Source: an uncultured Clostridia bacterium
Lineage (GTDB): Bacteria > Bacillota > Clostridia > Oscillospirales > Oscillospiraceae
DNA: 64,000 bases
Direction of reading: 5' to 3'
Assembly (NCBI GenBank): GCA_946550725.1
Contig: CAMNQX010000005.1
Coordinates: 1-64,000, forward strand
Shown here: one piece after another, positions 1 through 9,385 of the stretch
Numbering within the stretch: position 1 is the first letter of the stretch
Layout: each line of letters begins with the position of its first letter
The notes under the pieces: model-generated
What the model was told of the DNA's origin: nothing
The model's input: the letters and a program-made list of their open reading frames with translations, nothing else
Database searches by the model: none
Position numbers and translations under genes: made by a program

Positions 1-1354
1 GGATGAAGCCGGTGGTCATGATGGTCATTTTCCGGTCCCGGTCCTGCTCGATGGTGCGGGAGGCCATGATGCCGGGCACGCCGCAGCCGGTGGCCACCAG
101 CATAGGGATAAAGCTCTTGCCGGAGAGACCGAAGCGGCGGAAGATGCGGTCCATGATGAAGGCGATCCGGGCCATATAGCCGCAGTCCTCCAGAATGGCC
201 AGCAGCAGGAACAACACCAGCATCTGGGGCACAAAGCCCAGCACGGCGCCCACGCCGCCCACGATGCCGTCGATGATAAGGCCATAGAGCCAGGTACCCT
301 CAGCCACCCCCAGGGCGGTCAACGCGCTTCCGAACCAGCCGGGAACCAGCTCACCGAACAAAACGTCGTTGGCCCAGTCGGTACCCCAGGTGCCGATACC
401 GACGCCCCAGGCCTCGCCGGAGCCGTCAAACAGGGCCGCCGGAGAGGTGCCCATGGCGATAGAGTAAATAAGGAACATCACCACCGCGAAGATAGGCAGT
501 GCCAGGATCCGGTTGGTGACGATCCGGTCGATCTTGTCAGAGACGGACAGGCTGTGCTTGGCGGCCTTCTTTTTCACCGACCTGGACACCGCGTTGTTGA
601 TGTAGGCGTACCGCTGGTTGGTGATAATGCTCTCGGCGTCGTCGTCCAGCTCTTTCTCGCAGTCGGCAATATGTTCCTCCAGATGGGCCTTCAGGTCGGG
701 AGAAAGCTTCAGTTCCTCCATGACCTTTTCGTCCCGCTCAAAAAGCTTGATGGCGTACCAGCGGAGGTAACCATCCTCCACCTTGCCCTGGACGGACTCC
801 TCGATGTGCGCCAGGGCGTGCTCCACGCTGCCGTTGAACACATGGGGCAGCTCCCCGCGGGCGCGGGACTGGGCCGCAGCCACTGCTTTTTCCGCCGCGG
901 CCATGCCGCCCTCCCCTTTGAGGGCGGACATCTCCACCACCTCGCAGCCCAGGGCCGCGCCCAGCTTCTTCAGGTCGATGGCGTCTCCGTTTTTCCGCAC
1001 CAGGTCGATCATGTTCACCGCCACCACCACGGGCAGGCCCAGCTCGATAAGCTGAGTGGTGAGGTAGAGATTGCGCTCAATGTTGGTGCCGTCCACGATG
1101 TTGAGGATGGCGTCAGGCTTTTCCTTGACCAAGTAGTTCCGAGCCACTACCTCCTCCAGAGTGTAGGGGGACAGGGAGTAGATGCCGGGCAAGTCCTGAA
1201 TGACCACGTCCTTGTGGTTTTTCAGTTTGCCTTCCTTCTTCTCCACCGTGACTCCCGGCCAGTTGCCTACATACTGGTTGGAGCCTGTCAGCGCGTTGAA
1301 CAATGTGGTTTTTCCACAGTTGGGGTTGCCCGCAAGGGCGATCTTATATTCCAT
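1..1354 (-). CDS. feoB: Ferrous iron transporter FeoB (partial, C-terminus beyond window edge)
   Basis: Reverse-strand translation from ATG at 1354: MEYKIALAGNPNCGKTTLFNALTGSNQYVGNWPGVTVEKKEG (G1/GTPase motif), then a membrane domain with typical FeoB Gate motifs (GTSPAALFDG, GCGVPGIMASRTI). Confidence 0.96.
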   Translation of the reverse strand, partial: MEYKIALAGNPNCGKTTLFNALTGSNQYVGNWPGVTVEKKEGKLKNHKDVVIQDLPGIYSLSPYTLEEVVARNYLVKEKPDAILNIVDGTNIERNLYLTTQLIELGLPVVVAVNMIDLVRKNGDAIDLKKLGAALGCEVVEMSALKGEGGMAAAEKAVAAAQSRARGELPHVFNGSVEHALAHIEESVQGKVEDGYLRWYAIKLFERDEKVMEELKLSPDLKAHLEEHIADCEKELDDDAESIITNQRYAYINNAVSRSVKKKAAKHSLSVSDKIDRIVTNRILALPIFAVVMFLIYSIAMGTSPAALFDGSGEAWGVGIGTWGTDWANDVLFGELVPGWFGSALTALGVAEGTWLYGLIIDGIVGGVGAVLGFVPQMLVLFLLLAILEDCGYMARIAFIMDRIFRRFGLSGKSFIPMLVATGCGVPGIMASRTIEQDRDRKMTIMTTGFI

Positions 1355-1373
1355 TTCCTTCTCTCCTTTCAAC

Positions 1374-1389
1374 GTTAGCTAATGCTAAC
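1374..1389. promoter_or_regulatory. Dyad GTTAGCTAATGCTAAC upstream of feoB (putative metalloregulator operator)
   Basis: Perfect 6+4+6 inverted repeat about 20 bp upstream of the feoB start; related 16-bp dyads occur upstream of the feoA genes. Confidence 0.55.
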
Positions 1390-1447
1390 CTGTGGCGTAA
1401 AGAATAGCGGCTCTCGCCGCCGTGTTCGGGTGTCACGCCTCGCCTGC

Positions 1448-1684
1448 TCACGTCGGCTCGGACGCTTCCACCTCAATCATTTCCGCATCGGCCTTGCGAA
1501 CGCTAAGCTCGTAGCCCCGGACGTTCAACTCCATGGGGTCTCCTAAGGGAGCCACCTTACGAACGAAAATCTCCACTCCTCTGGTGATGCCCATGTCCAT
1601 GATCCGCCGCTTCACAGGGCCTTCCCCTCGGAGCTTGGTCACCGTGACCGTCTCCCCTACCTTGACATCCTTCAGTGTTTTCAT
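1448..1684 (-). CDS. feoA: FeoA family protein
   Basis: 78 aa, MKTLKDVKVGETVTVTKLRGEGPVKRRIMDMGITRGVEIFVRKVAPLGDPMELNVRGYELSVRK; classic FeoA SH3-like core. Confidence 0.92.
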   Translation of the reverse strand: MKTLKDVKVGETVTVTKLRGEGPVKRRIMDMGITRGVEIFVRKVAPLGDPMELNVRGYELSVRKADAEMIEVEASEPT

Positions 1685-1815
1685 GCTGCTCTTCTCCTTT
1701 CATCTGCATTGTCACGCTCGCGTTGGGCATATATACGCCCTGGCTTCCCTCCGACTCAGGCTGGTCTCCGGGGCCGTCGGCCCCGTCACTCGCCTTCGCT
1801 CCAGTCCATCCAGGC

Positions 1816-2040
1816 CTATATGCCTACGCTCACGCTGATCCTGTTTGCCATGGTCTTGTCCAGCGCAATACGGCTGTCCTTCACCTGCACGATCAGATTC
1901 CCCGCGATCTCGCTCACCACCGTAACATCGGCATCCACCACGAAGCCCAGCTCTGCCAAATGCTGGCGCACTTCATCCTTTCCCGTGAGCTTGCGGATGG
2001 TCACCGTCTCTCCGGCCTTCGCCATTGTCAGCGGCATCAT
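1816..2040 (-). CDS. feoA: FeoA family protein (second copy)
   Basis: 74 aa, MMPLTMAKAGETVTIRKLTGKDEVRQHLAELGFVVDADVTVVSEIAGNLIVQVKDSRIALD. Confidence 0.9.
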   Translation of the reverse strand: MMPLTMAKAGETVTIRKLTGKDEVRQHLAELGFVVDADVTVVSEIAGNLIVQVKDSRIALDKTMANRISVSVGI

Positions 2041-2062
2041 TTTTTCGCCTCCCTGCGCCGTA

Positions 2063-2110
2063 GTTAGTATTGTCTAACCTCGAAGTCGCGTTTAGTTTAC
2101 TACCGCTAAC
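2063..2110. promoter_or_regulatory. Two tandem operator-like dyads upstream of feoA (GTTAGTATTGTCTAAC, GTTTACTACCGCTAAC)
   Basis: 16-bp sequences at 2063-2078 and 2095-2110 matching the arrangement of the dyad at 1374-1389. Confidence 0.5.
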
Positions 2111-2390
2111 TCGACTTGTCAAGCCCCCTGGAAGAAAAAATTTTCCTCCGGTCAGATACGCGGCCCCCACCCGGCAGGAGATGTTTTTGCAAATGGGCGC
2201 GGGGCTGTCAAAGACTGTCTCGAGCGTCTTTCCATGATCCATCAGGAGCGCGGCCTATTCTCTCCTTTTCTTTTTTAATGAAGTTTGACAAAATCACCAT
2301 TTCATGGTAAAATCTTATTAATTGTACCGTCCTGCCCAGGCTTTTTCCCAACGTCCTGGGAAAAACGGTCTCGCATGGGAGGCATTCGGA

Positions 2391-5300
2391 ATGTATCGTT
2401 GTCATGTCCAATTTTATCTGCTCTCCTGCCGGGAAAAGGATCTCGCGGTCATTCAGGGGATGCCCCCGCTGGATGCCTTTACCCACTCCTTTGTCTGTTC
2501 CGATCAGATCCGGCCTGAGTGTCTGGCCGAGGCAAACGTGATCCTGGCTGATCTGCGGGGGCGGAACGGCCAAGAGACTCTGGACGCGCTGGTCCAGGGC
2601 ATGCGCCCCGGCGCGGAGCTGATCCTGCTGGCGGAGAAAGCCCAGTTGGAGCCTCTGTTGGCCGCGCTGGACCCGGTCACGGACGTCTGGACCTTCCCCC
2701 TGTCCGAAGAGGAACTGCGCTTCCGCTTCCTGCGCTGGCAGCGGACCTTCAAGGAGAAAATGGACGCCTGGCAGACCCGCCAGTATCTGGACGCCACCAT
2801 CGACCACATCCCCAACCTGGTGTGGTACAAGACCAAGGACGGCATCCACGAAAAGGTCAACAACAGCTTCTGCAAAACCGTGAACAAGACCAAGGCCCAG
2901 GTTCAGGGCCGGGGGCATGCCTATATCTGGGACGTGGAGCAGGACGATCCGGCCTGCATTGAGTCCGAGCGGATCGTCATGTCCAAGCAGGAGACCTGCG
3001 TCTCGGAGGAGACGGTGATGACCGGCGACGGGACCAAGCTGCTCACTACCTATAAATCCCCCCTCTACGACCTGGACGGCAGCGTGATGGGCACCGTCGG
3101 CGTAGCCATTGACGTGACCCAGGAACGGGCCTACGAGCAAGAGATCATGAAGAAGAACGAGACCCTGGAGACCATCTTCACCACCCTGGACTGCGGCGTG
3201 ATGCGCCACACCCTGGACGGCTCCCGCATCCTCAGCATCAACCGGGCCGCTCTGAACCTGCTGGGCTACGCCTCCCAGGACGAGATGGAGGCCGACGGCT
3301 TCTGCATGGTGGCCCAGTCGGTGGTGGACGAGGACAAAGGCATCCTGCGTCAGGCCATTCAAAGCCTGCACAAGCCCAACGACACCGTCAACGTGGAGTA
3401 CCGGGTCTGCCACCCCAACGGCGACCTGCTGCACATCATGGGCAATATCAAGCTCCTGGAGGAAAACGGAGAGCTGATCTATCAGCGGTTCCTTCTGGAC
3501 TGCACCGAACAAAAGCTGAAGGTCAAGCGGGAGGAGCTGCACAATCTGGGCCTGATCCAGGCCCTGTCCATCGACTACAATCTGGTGTGCTACTTCGACC
3601 TGGACACCGGCAAGGGCAGCTGCCTCCGGGTCAACGGCTGCCCCCATCACGTGTTGGATCAGTTCTTTGGCGGGTCGCCCATGCTGGACGAGAGCATGGA
3701 GCATTACATCAACTCCTGCGTCCACGTGGAGGACCGGGAAATGTTCCGTCATGCTGTCTCCCGGGAGCATCTGAAGCAGGCGCTGGTCAAGGACAAGCTC
3801 TTCTACACCAACTACCGCGCCCATTGTGAGGGGGAGACGCGGTATTTCCAGTTAAAAGTCGTCCGCGCCGGCACCTGGGAGGAGCGCCGGGAGATCGTGC
3901 TGGGCTTCCGCAGCGTGGATCAGGAGACCCGGAGCGAAATGGAGAAAAAGAGCCTGCTGGAAAACGCGCTGGCCCAGGCCAACCGGGCCAACCAGGCCAA
4001 GAGCATCTTCCTTTCCAATATGTCCCACGATATCCGCACGCCTATGAACGCCATCATCGGCTTCACCACTCTGGCCGCCTCCCACCTCGACAACCGCGAT
4101 CAGGTGGAGGAATACCTGAAAAAGATCATGGCCTCGGGAAATCATCTGCTGAATCTGATCAACGACGTGCTGGACATGAGCCATATCGAGAGCGGCAAGA
4201 TCCACCTGAAGGAAAAGCTGCACAGCCTGCCCGAGCTTCTGCGGGGCCTGAAGGGGATCATCCAGGGCGACGCCCACGCCAAACAGCTGGAGCTGCACCT
4301 GGACACCGTGGACCTTTTCGATGAGGAGGTCTATTGCGACCAGCTCCGTCTCAACCAGATCCTTCTGAATCTATTGAGCAACGCCGTGAAATACACCAAC
4401 CCCGGCGGCTCCATCCACATTACCGTCATGGAGCGGCCCGGCGGCCCCTCCGGACACGCCAACTACGAATTTCAGGTGCGCGACTCCGGGATCGGCATGG
4501 CGCCGGAGTTCCTCTCCCACATTTTTGAGCCTTTTGAGCGGGAGCGGAATTCCACCATCAGCGGTATTCAGGGCACCGGTCTGGGCATGGCCATCACCAA
4601 AAACCTGGTGGACATGATGGGCGGCGTCATCCGGGTGGAGAGCCGGCAGGGCGCAGGCACCCTGGTCACCGTCGTCCTCCCCTTCCGGCTGGGGGAAAAC
4701 GCTTGGCAGCAGTCCTCCGACCAGCAGGAAAGGCGGAGGCTCCTGGTGGCCGGCACCCCCTCCGAAAGCTGCCTGCGCATTTTCCGCCGGATCGACCCCA
4801 CCGCGCAGGCCGCGCCGGTGCGGGCGGTTCCCGTTTTGATCCGGGAGGGCCTGGCCAACGGCCGCCCCTACGATGCCGTTTTCGTGGACTGGCCCCTGCC
4901 TGACGACGCCTCCCTCCAGGCGATCCGTTCCTTGGCGGGCGGCGATGTGCCCATCGTCGCGCTGTCCGAATACGACTGGCCTGACATAGAAGACGAGGCG
5001 CAGGCAGCCGGCATCACTGCCTATTGCGGCAAGCCCCTGTTCCTGTCCGAGCTGCTTCGGTGCCTGAACTCCGCCCTTCACGCACCGGACGCCGTCCCCG
5101 AACCGGCCCACCCCCGCCCCGTTCCCCTGCGTTCCGGCCGCATTTTGCTGGTGGAGGACAACGAGCTGAACCAAGAGATCGCCGTGGCCATTTTGGAAGA
5201 GGCGGGCTTTAACGTGGAGGTGGCCGACAACGGGCAGCTGGCGGTAGACGCGCTGCGGAGATCCACCCCGGGCTATTTCCAGCTTGTCCTGATGGATGTG

Positions 5301-5519
5301 CAGATGCCGGTGATGAACGGCTACGAGGCCTCCATGGCCATCCGGAGCCTGGACGACCCCAAGCTGGCCTCCATCCCCGTCATCGCCATGACCGCCAACG
5401 CCTTTGAAGAGGACAAGCAGAAGGCCCTGCGCCACGGGATGAACGGACACATCGCCAAGCCCATCGACGTGGACGTTCTGTTCAAGACCCTGGACAACAT
5501 CCTGGGCCGCAACCCCTGA
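2391..5519 (+). CDS. PAS-domain hybrid sensor histidine kinase with C-terminal receiver domain
   Basis: H-box NMSHDIRTPMNAIIGF, N/G boxes NQILLNLLSNAVKYT and GTGLGMAITKNLV, REC ILLVEDNELNQEIA...LVLMDVQMPVMNGYEA. The ORF is open from 2322; start at 2391 is favoured (MYRCHVQF). Confidence 0.92.
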   Translation: MYRCHVQFYLLSCREKDLAVIQGMPPLDAFTHSFVCSDQIRPECLAEANVILADLRGRNGQETLDALVQGMRPGAELILLAEKAQLEPLLAALDPVTDVWTFPLSEEELRFRFLRWQRTFKEKMDAWQTRQYLDATIDHIPNLVWYKTKDGIHEKVNNSFCKTVNKTKAQVQGRGHAYIWDVEQDDPACIESERIVMSKQETCVSEETVMTGDGTKLLTTYKSPLYDLDGSVMGTVGVAIDVTQERAYEQEIMKKNETLETIFTTLDCGVMRHTLDGSRILSINRAALNLLGYASQDEMEADGFCMVAQSVVDEDKGILRQAIQSLHKPNDTVNVEYRVCHPNGDLLHIMGNIKLLEENGELIYQRFLLDCTEQKLKVKREELHNLGLIQALSIDYNLVCYFDLDTGKGSCLRVNGCPHHVLDQFFGGSPMLDESMEHYINSCVHVEDREMFRHAVSREHLKQALVKDKLFYTNYRAHCEGETRYFQLKVVRAGTWEERREIVLGFRSVDQETRSEMEKKSLLENALAQANRANQAKSIFLSNMSHDIRTPMNAIIGFTTLAASHLDNRDQVEEYLKKIMASGNHLLNLINDVLDMSHIESGKIHLKEKLHSLPELLRGLKGIIQGDAHAKQLELHLDTVDLFDEEVYCDQLRLNQILLNLLSNAVKYTNPGGSIHITVMERPGGPSGHANYEFQVRDSGIGMAPEFLSHIFEPFERERNSTISGIQGTGLGMAITKNLVDMMGGVIRVESRQGAGTLVTVVLPFRLGENAWQQSSDQQERRRLLVAGTPSESCLRIFRRIDPTAQAAPVRAVPVLIREGLANGRPYDAVFVDWPLPDDASLQAIRSLAGGDVPIVALSEYDWPDIEDEAQAAGITAYCGKPLFLSELLRCLNSALHAPDAVPEPAHPRPVPLRSGRILLVEDNELNQEIAVAILEEAGFNVEVADNGQLAVDALRRSTPGYFQLVLMDVQMPVMNGYEASMAIRSLDDPKLASIPVIAMTANAFEEDKQKALRHGMNGHIAKPIDVDVLFKTLDNILGRNP

Positions 5520-5533
5520 CCCGGCATAAAGCA

Positions 5534-5567
5534 AAGCGGCTCCCGCCCAAAAGGCGGGAGCCGTTTC
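5534..5567. terminator. Bidirectional intrinsic terminator between convergent kinases
   Basis: CGGCTCCCGCC / GGCGGGAGCCG stem with A and T tracts on either side. Confidence 0.85.
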
Positions 5568-5598
5568 TTCTCTCTTTGACCTATCTTCGCCCGGGACC

Positions 5599-7665
5599 TT
5601 ACCTGTCCCGGTCCACAAACCGCTCCATCACTTCCATCAGCTGCTCCATCTGGATCGGCTTGGCCAGGTGGGCATTCATCCCGCTCTCCATGGAGCGCTT
5701 GCGGTCCTCCTCCAGGGCGTTGGCCGACAGGGCCACAATGGGGATGGACGCCAGCGCCGGGTCGGGCAAGGCCCGGATCATCCGGGCGGCGGTATTTCCG
5801 TCCATCACTGGCATCTGGATGTCCATGAGCACCAGGTCAAAGTCTCCGGGCCGGGAGGCGCGGATCCGTTCCAGCGCCTCCTGCCCATTTTCCACCGCTT
5901 CCACGGCGCAGCCGGTCCCCTCCAGCAGCTCCGCGTAAAGCTCCCGGTTGATCTCGTTGTCCTCAGCCAGCAGGATGCGCCACGGACTTCCGGCAACCTG
6001 ACGGGCAGATGCCCCTTGCGTACCGCCCTCCCCGTGGATCTTCAGGGTCAGCGTGACGGTAAAGCAGCTTCCCTTGTTCACCCGGCTTTCCGCCGTCAGG
6101 CTCCCGCCCAGCAGCTCCACCGTGCTCTTGACGATGGTCAGTCCCAGGCCCGCCCCCGCCACACCGCTGAGGGTGCTGTTGAGCTGACGCTCAAAGGGTT
6201 CAAACAGGCGGCTCATGCTCTCGGCGGGGATCCCGATTCCGTCGTCCTCCACCTTGAAGCGGTACACGGCGTAATCCCGGGTGGAAACGCCTTCCTCCAC
6301 TACCGACAGCCGCACCCAGCCCCCGTTCCTGGTGTACTTCACCGCGTTGGACGCCAGGTGGAACAGCGTTCGCTCCAGCTTTTCCCGGTCCGCGTAGACG
6401 GCGCTGTGCCTCACCGCTGACAGGTCCACCTCCACCCGGACCTTTCCGCCTTCCGTGGGAGGCGTCACCTGATCCTTTACGGTCTCCAGCAGCTCGCCCA
6501 GGTCGCAGGGGGCCATGATCACCTGAACCTGTCCTCCTTCCAGACGGGACAGCTCCAGCACATTCCCCATCAGCCCCAGCATCTGCTGACCTGCCGCCTC
6601 GATCTGGTCCAGACACTCGTTCAGCTTTCCCTTGTCCTTCCGTGCCAGAGCGGCGCAGGCCATGATGGTGTTCATGGGCGTAAGGGTGTCATGGGAGATG
6701 TTGGACAAAAAGGCGTTTTTCGCCTCCACGGCGGCGGACGCCCGGTGCAGCGCCTGCTCCAGCAGCTCCCGGCGCTCGGTCTCGTAGGCGATCTCCTCGT
6801 CCATGCTCCGGCAGCCCCAGACGCTCTGGGCGCCTCCGCTCTCCCCCACCGCCGCCATCCGCAGCTGCAGATACGCGGTCTTCCCCTGGTCGTCCACCAC
6901 CCGGTAGTTCACATGGCTGGCCTTGGCCTCGGCCAGCCTCCGGCGGAGGGTCTCGGGTTCGGTGGCCTGGAGCAGCAGCTCCCGGTCCTCAGGGTGGACG
7001 CACCGCTCTACATAGTCGTGGATCAGCTCGCCGTACAAGCACCCCTCCCCTGCCGGGATAATGGCCTGGACCCGTCCGCTGGCCTGGTAGGGCACCGCCA
7101 GGCCCTCGTCCAGATCCACGTAAAAAATGGATTCATACTCGCTGCGGAAGCCCTCAATGATGTTCAGCCGGCGGCGCAGCTCCCGGTTGGCCGTCTCCAG
7201 CGCCGCTGCCCGCTCCTCAACCTGCTTTTGCCGCTTTTCGGTGGCATCGGCCACAAACACGTAAAACAGGCCCCGTCCCGCCTCGTCCCGCACAAAGTGG
7301 CCGTAGTCCTCCACCCAGCGGACCGATCCGTCCTTCTGCACGATGCGGTACTCCACATAGTCCAGGTCGTATTGGCTGCCCTCGATCTGCTCCCGGATGC
7401 TTTCCTCCACGCTTTCCAGGTCCTCAGGGTGGACGATCCCCCGGAAGGTATTGCCGGTGAAGCGCCGAAGCTCCTCCACCGTGTCGCAGCCAAACAGCCG
7501 CGCCACAGCCTGGTTGGCGTAGAGAAGCTCCTCCTCGCCCTCCGCCCGGTAGATAAAAAATCCGCCAGGCATCTGGTCGATGAGCTTCTGGATCTGGAGC
7601 GCGGACTGGAGCAGAGCCACCGATTCCACGTCCCACATTTTGCATCCCGGTTTCTGTCTGTCCAC
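5599..7665 (-). CDS. PAS-domain hybrid sensor histidine kinase with receiver domain
   Basis: 688 aa; H-box SNISHDTLTPMNTIM, GAGLGLTIVKSTV, REC ILLAEDNEINRELYAELLEGTGCAVEAVENGQEALERI...DLVLMDIQMPVMDG. Confidence 0.93.
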   Translation of the reverse strand: MDRQKPGCKMWDVESVALLQSALQIQKLIDQMPGGFFIYRAEGEEELLYANQAVARLFGCDTVEELRRFTGNTFRGIVHPEDLESVEESIREQIEGSQYDLDYVEYRIVQKDGSVRWVEDYGHFVRDEAGRGLFYVFVADATEKRQKQVEERAAALETANRELRRRLNIIEGFRSEYESIFYVDLDEGLAVPYQASGRVQAIIPAGEGCLYGELIHDYVERCVHPEDRELLLQATEPETLRRRLAEAKASHVNYRVVDDQGKTAYLQLRMAAVGESGGAQSVWGCRSMDEEIAYETERRELLEQALHRASAAVEAKNAFLSNISHDTLTPMNTIMACAALARKDKGKLNECLDQIEAAGQQMLGLMGNVLELSRLEGGQVQVIMAPCDLGELLETVKDQVTPPTEGGKVRVEVDLSAVRHSAVYADREKLERTLFHLASNAVKYTRNGGWVRLSVVEEGVSTRDYAVYRFKVEDDGIGIPAESMSRLFEPFERQLNSTLSGVAGAGLGLTIVKSTVELLGGSLTAESRVNKGSCFTVTLTLKIHGEGGTQGASARQVAGSPWRILLAEDNEINRELYAELLEGTGCAVEAVENGQEALERIRASRPGDFDLVLMDIQMPVMDGNTAARMIRALPDPALASIPIVALSANALEEDRKRSMESGMNAHLAKPIQMEQLMEVMERFVDRDR

Positions 7666-7800
7666 TGTCTTCCCCTCTTTTCCTTCCTGACCTGCCTAAG
7701 TTGAATGAGATATTCTATTGTAACACGATTTGGCCCATCCGTCACTATTTTTTCTAATCGAAATATAAACGTCTCCTCGTCCGCCTGTCCCAAATGGCAA

Positions 7801-7834
7801 AAGGAGCTGAGACCGCAAGGGTTTCAGCTCCTTC
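7801..7834. terminator. Intrinsic terminator
   Basis: AAGGAGCTGAGACC-GCAA-GGGTTTCAGCTCCTT hairpin immediately downstream of the FNT gene. Confidence 0.7.
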
Positions 7835-7836
7835 TC

Positions 7837-8655
7837 TCACGTCTTTTGACGGCCGTGGCACCACCAGAACACGCAGCCCATCCCGGTCCCGCCGATGAGG
7901 TTTCCCAGGGTCACGGGCAGCAGATTCTTCAGCAAAAAGCTCCCCCAGGTCAGCCCGCTCAGGTCCACCCCGGCCTCTGCGGCCAGGGCGGCGTACTGCG
8001 GCACCAGCTTGGCAAACAGCCCCACGGGGATGTAAAACAGGTTGGCCACGCAGTGCTCAAACCCGCAGATCACAAAAAAGGCCACCGGGAGGTACGCCCC
8101 CACCACCCGGCCGGTCACGTCCTTGGCGCTGAGGGCCAGCAGCACCCCCGTGGTCACCAGAAGGTTGCAGAAAATGCCCAAAACCACAGCATTTCCAAAG
8201 GGCAGCGCACACTTCCCCGCCGCCAGCTTCATGGAGAACACCGCCAGCTGGCCCCCGGAGTAGTTGAGCTGCCCGAAGAAGGCGCAGCCCGCGGCGGTGA
8301 GGATGGCCCCCGCCGCGTTGCCCAGATAAACGATGACCCAGTTGCGCAGCACGCCCTTCATGGCGGTCCGACGGGCCAGCGCGGACATCACCATCAGGGT
8401 GTTGCCGGTGAACAGCTCCGCCCCGGTGAGCACCACCATGGCCAGCCCGAAGGGAAACAGCAGTCCGCTGACCACCCGTGCCAGGCCCACGTTGGAAATT
8501 GTGTGGACGGCGGTATTTGTCACCGCGCCGCCCATGGCGATGAAGAAGCCCGCCAGAACCGCCAGCAGAAACAGCTTGCCGACCGGCATCCGCGCCTTGT
8601 TGGCCCCCGCCGTCTCATAGTTGGCGGCACATTCCGCCGGGGTAAATAAGTTCAT
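7837..8655 (-). CDS. Formate/nitrite transporter (FNT) family protein
   Basis: MNLFTPAECAANYETAGANKARMPVGKLFLLAVLAGFFIAMGGAV..., GAELFTGNTLMV motif typical of FocA/NirC family. Confidence 0.88.
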   Translation of the reverse strand: MNLFTPAECAANYETAGANKARMPVGKLFLLAVLAGFFIAMGGAVTNTAVHTISNVGLARVVSGLLFPFGLAMVVLTGAELFTGNTLMVMSALARRTAMKGVLRNWVIVYLGNAAGAILTAAGCAFFGQLNYSGGQLAVFSMKLAAGKCALPFGNAVVLGIFCNLLVTTGVLLALSAKDVTGRVVGAYLPVAFFVICGFEHCVANLFYIPVGLFAKLVPQYAALAAEAGVDLSGLTWGSFLLKNLLPVTLGNLIGGTGMGCVFWWCHGRQKT

Positions 8656-8813
8656 GTCTCCGCTCCTCCCAAAAAAGCCGTCGATTTTTGTGTATGATGA
8701 GATTATACCGCCCTTTCCGACGGATTTCAATATCCGTCCTTGATTTTTCTGGACATTGTCCCCGAGACCTGTTATCCTATAGGATATCTTGTAACTGCAA
8801 GGAGGCTCCTCCT

Positions 8814-9383
8814 ATGTCCGCGAACACCCGCTTGTATGTGAAAAAGCTCACTCTGTCCGCCATGTTCCTTGCCCTGGGCCTGGTGCTCCCCCTCCTCACC
8901 GGGCAGCTCCACTCCCTGGGCAATATGCTCCTGCCCATGCACCTGCCCGTGCTGCTGTGCGGCCTGATCTGCGGCTGGCAGTACGGCGGACTGGTGGGCT
9001 TTATCCTCCCCATGCTGCGCTTTTCCATCTTTGGCATGCCCCGGATGCCGCTGGCCATTCCCATGGCCTTTGAGCTGGCGGCCTACGGCCTGATCGTGGG
9101 GAGCCTGTTCGCCCTCTCCAAAAGCAAGTCCGTCTGGGCCGTCTACCGCTCCTTGATTGCCGCCATGGTGGGCGGCCGCATCGTCTGGGCGGTGGGCCGG
9201 GTCATTCTGGCGGGGGTGTCCAACGTTCCCTTCGGCTGGCAGGTGTTCCTGACCGCCGGATTCGTGGAGGCCGTCCCCGGCATTCTCCTCCAGCTCGTCC
9301 TCATCCCCGTGATCATGGTCGCCCTGACCCGCGCCGGACTGGTACCCCTCACCGCCCGGGACGCCGTGGCCCACAAGGTATGA
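8814..9383 (+). CDS. ECF transporter S component
   Basis: MSANTRLYVKKLTLSAMFLALGLVLPLLTGQ..., small hydrophobic protein; RBS GGAGG upstream. Confidence 0.75.
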   Translation: MSANTRLYVKKLTLSAMFLALGLVLPLLTGQLHSLGNMLLPMHLPVLLCGLICGWQYGGLVGFILPMLRFSIFGMPRMPLAIPMAFELAAYGLIVGSLFALSKSKSVWAVYRSLIAAMVGGRIVWAVGRVILAGVSNVPFGWQVFLTAGFVEAVPGILLQLVLIPVIMVALTRAGLVPLTARDAVAHKV

Positions 9384-9385
9384 CC

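Noticed and set aside
2208-3824. 538-aa minus-strand ORF opposite the first histidine kinase
   Set aside because: Antisense artefact; the plus strand encodes recognisable PAS/HisKA domains.
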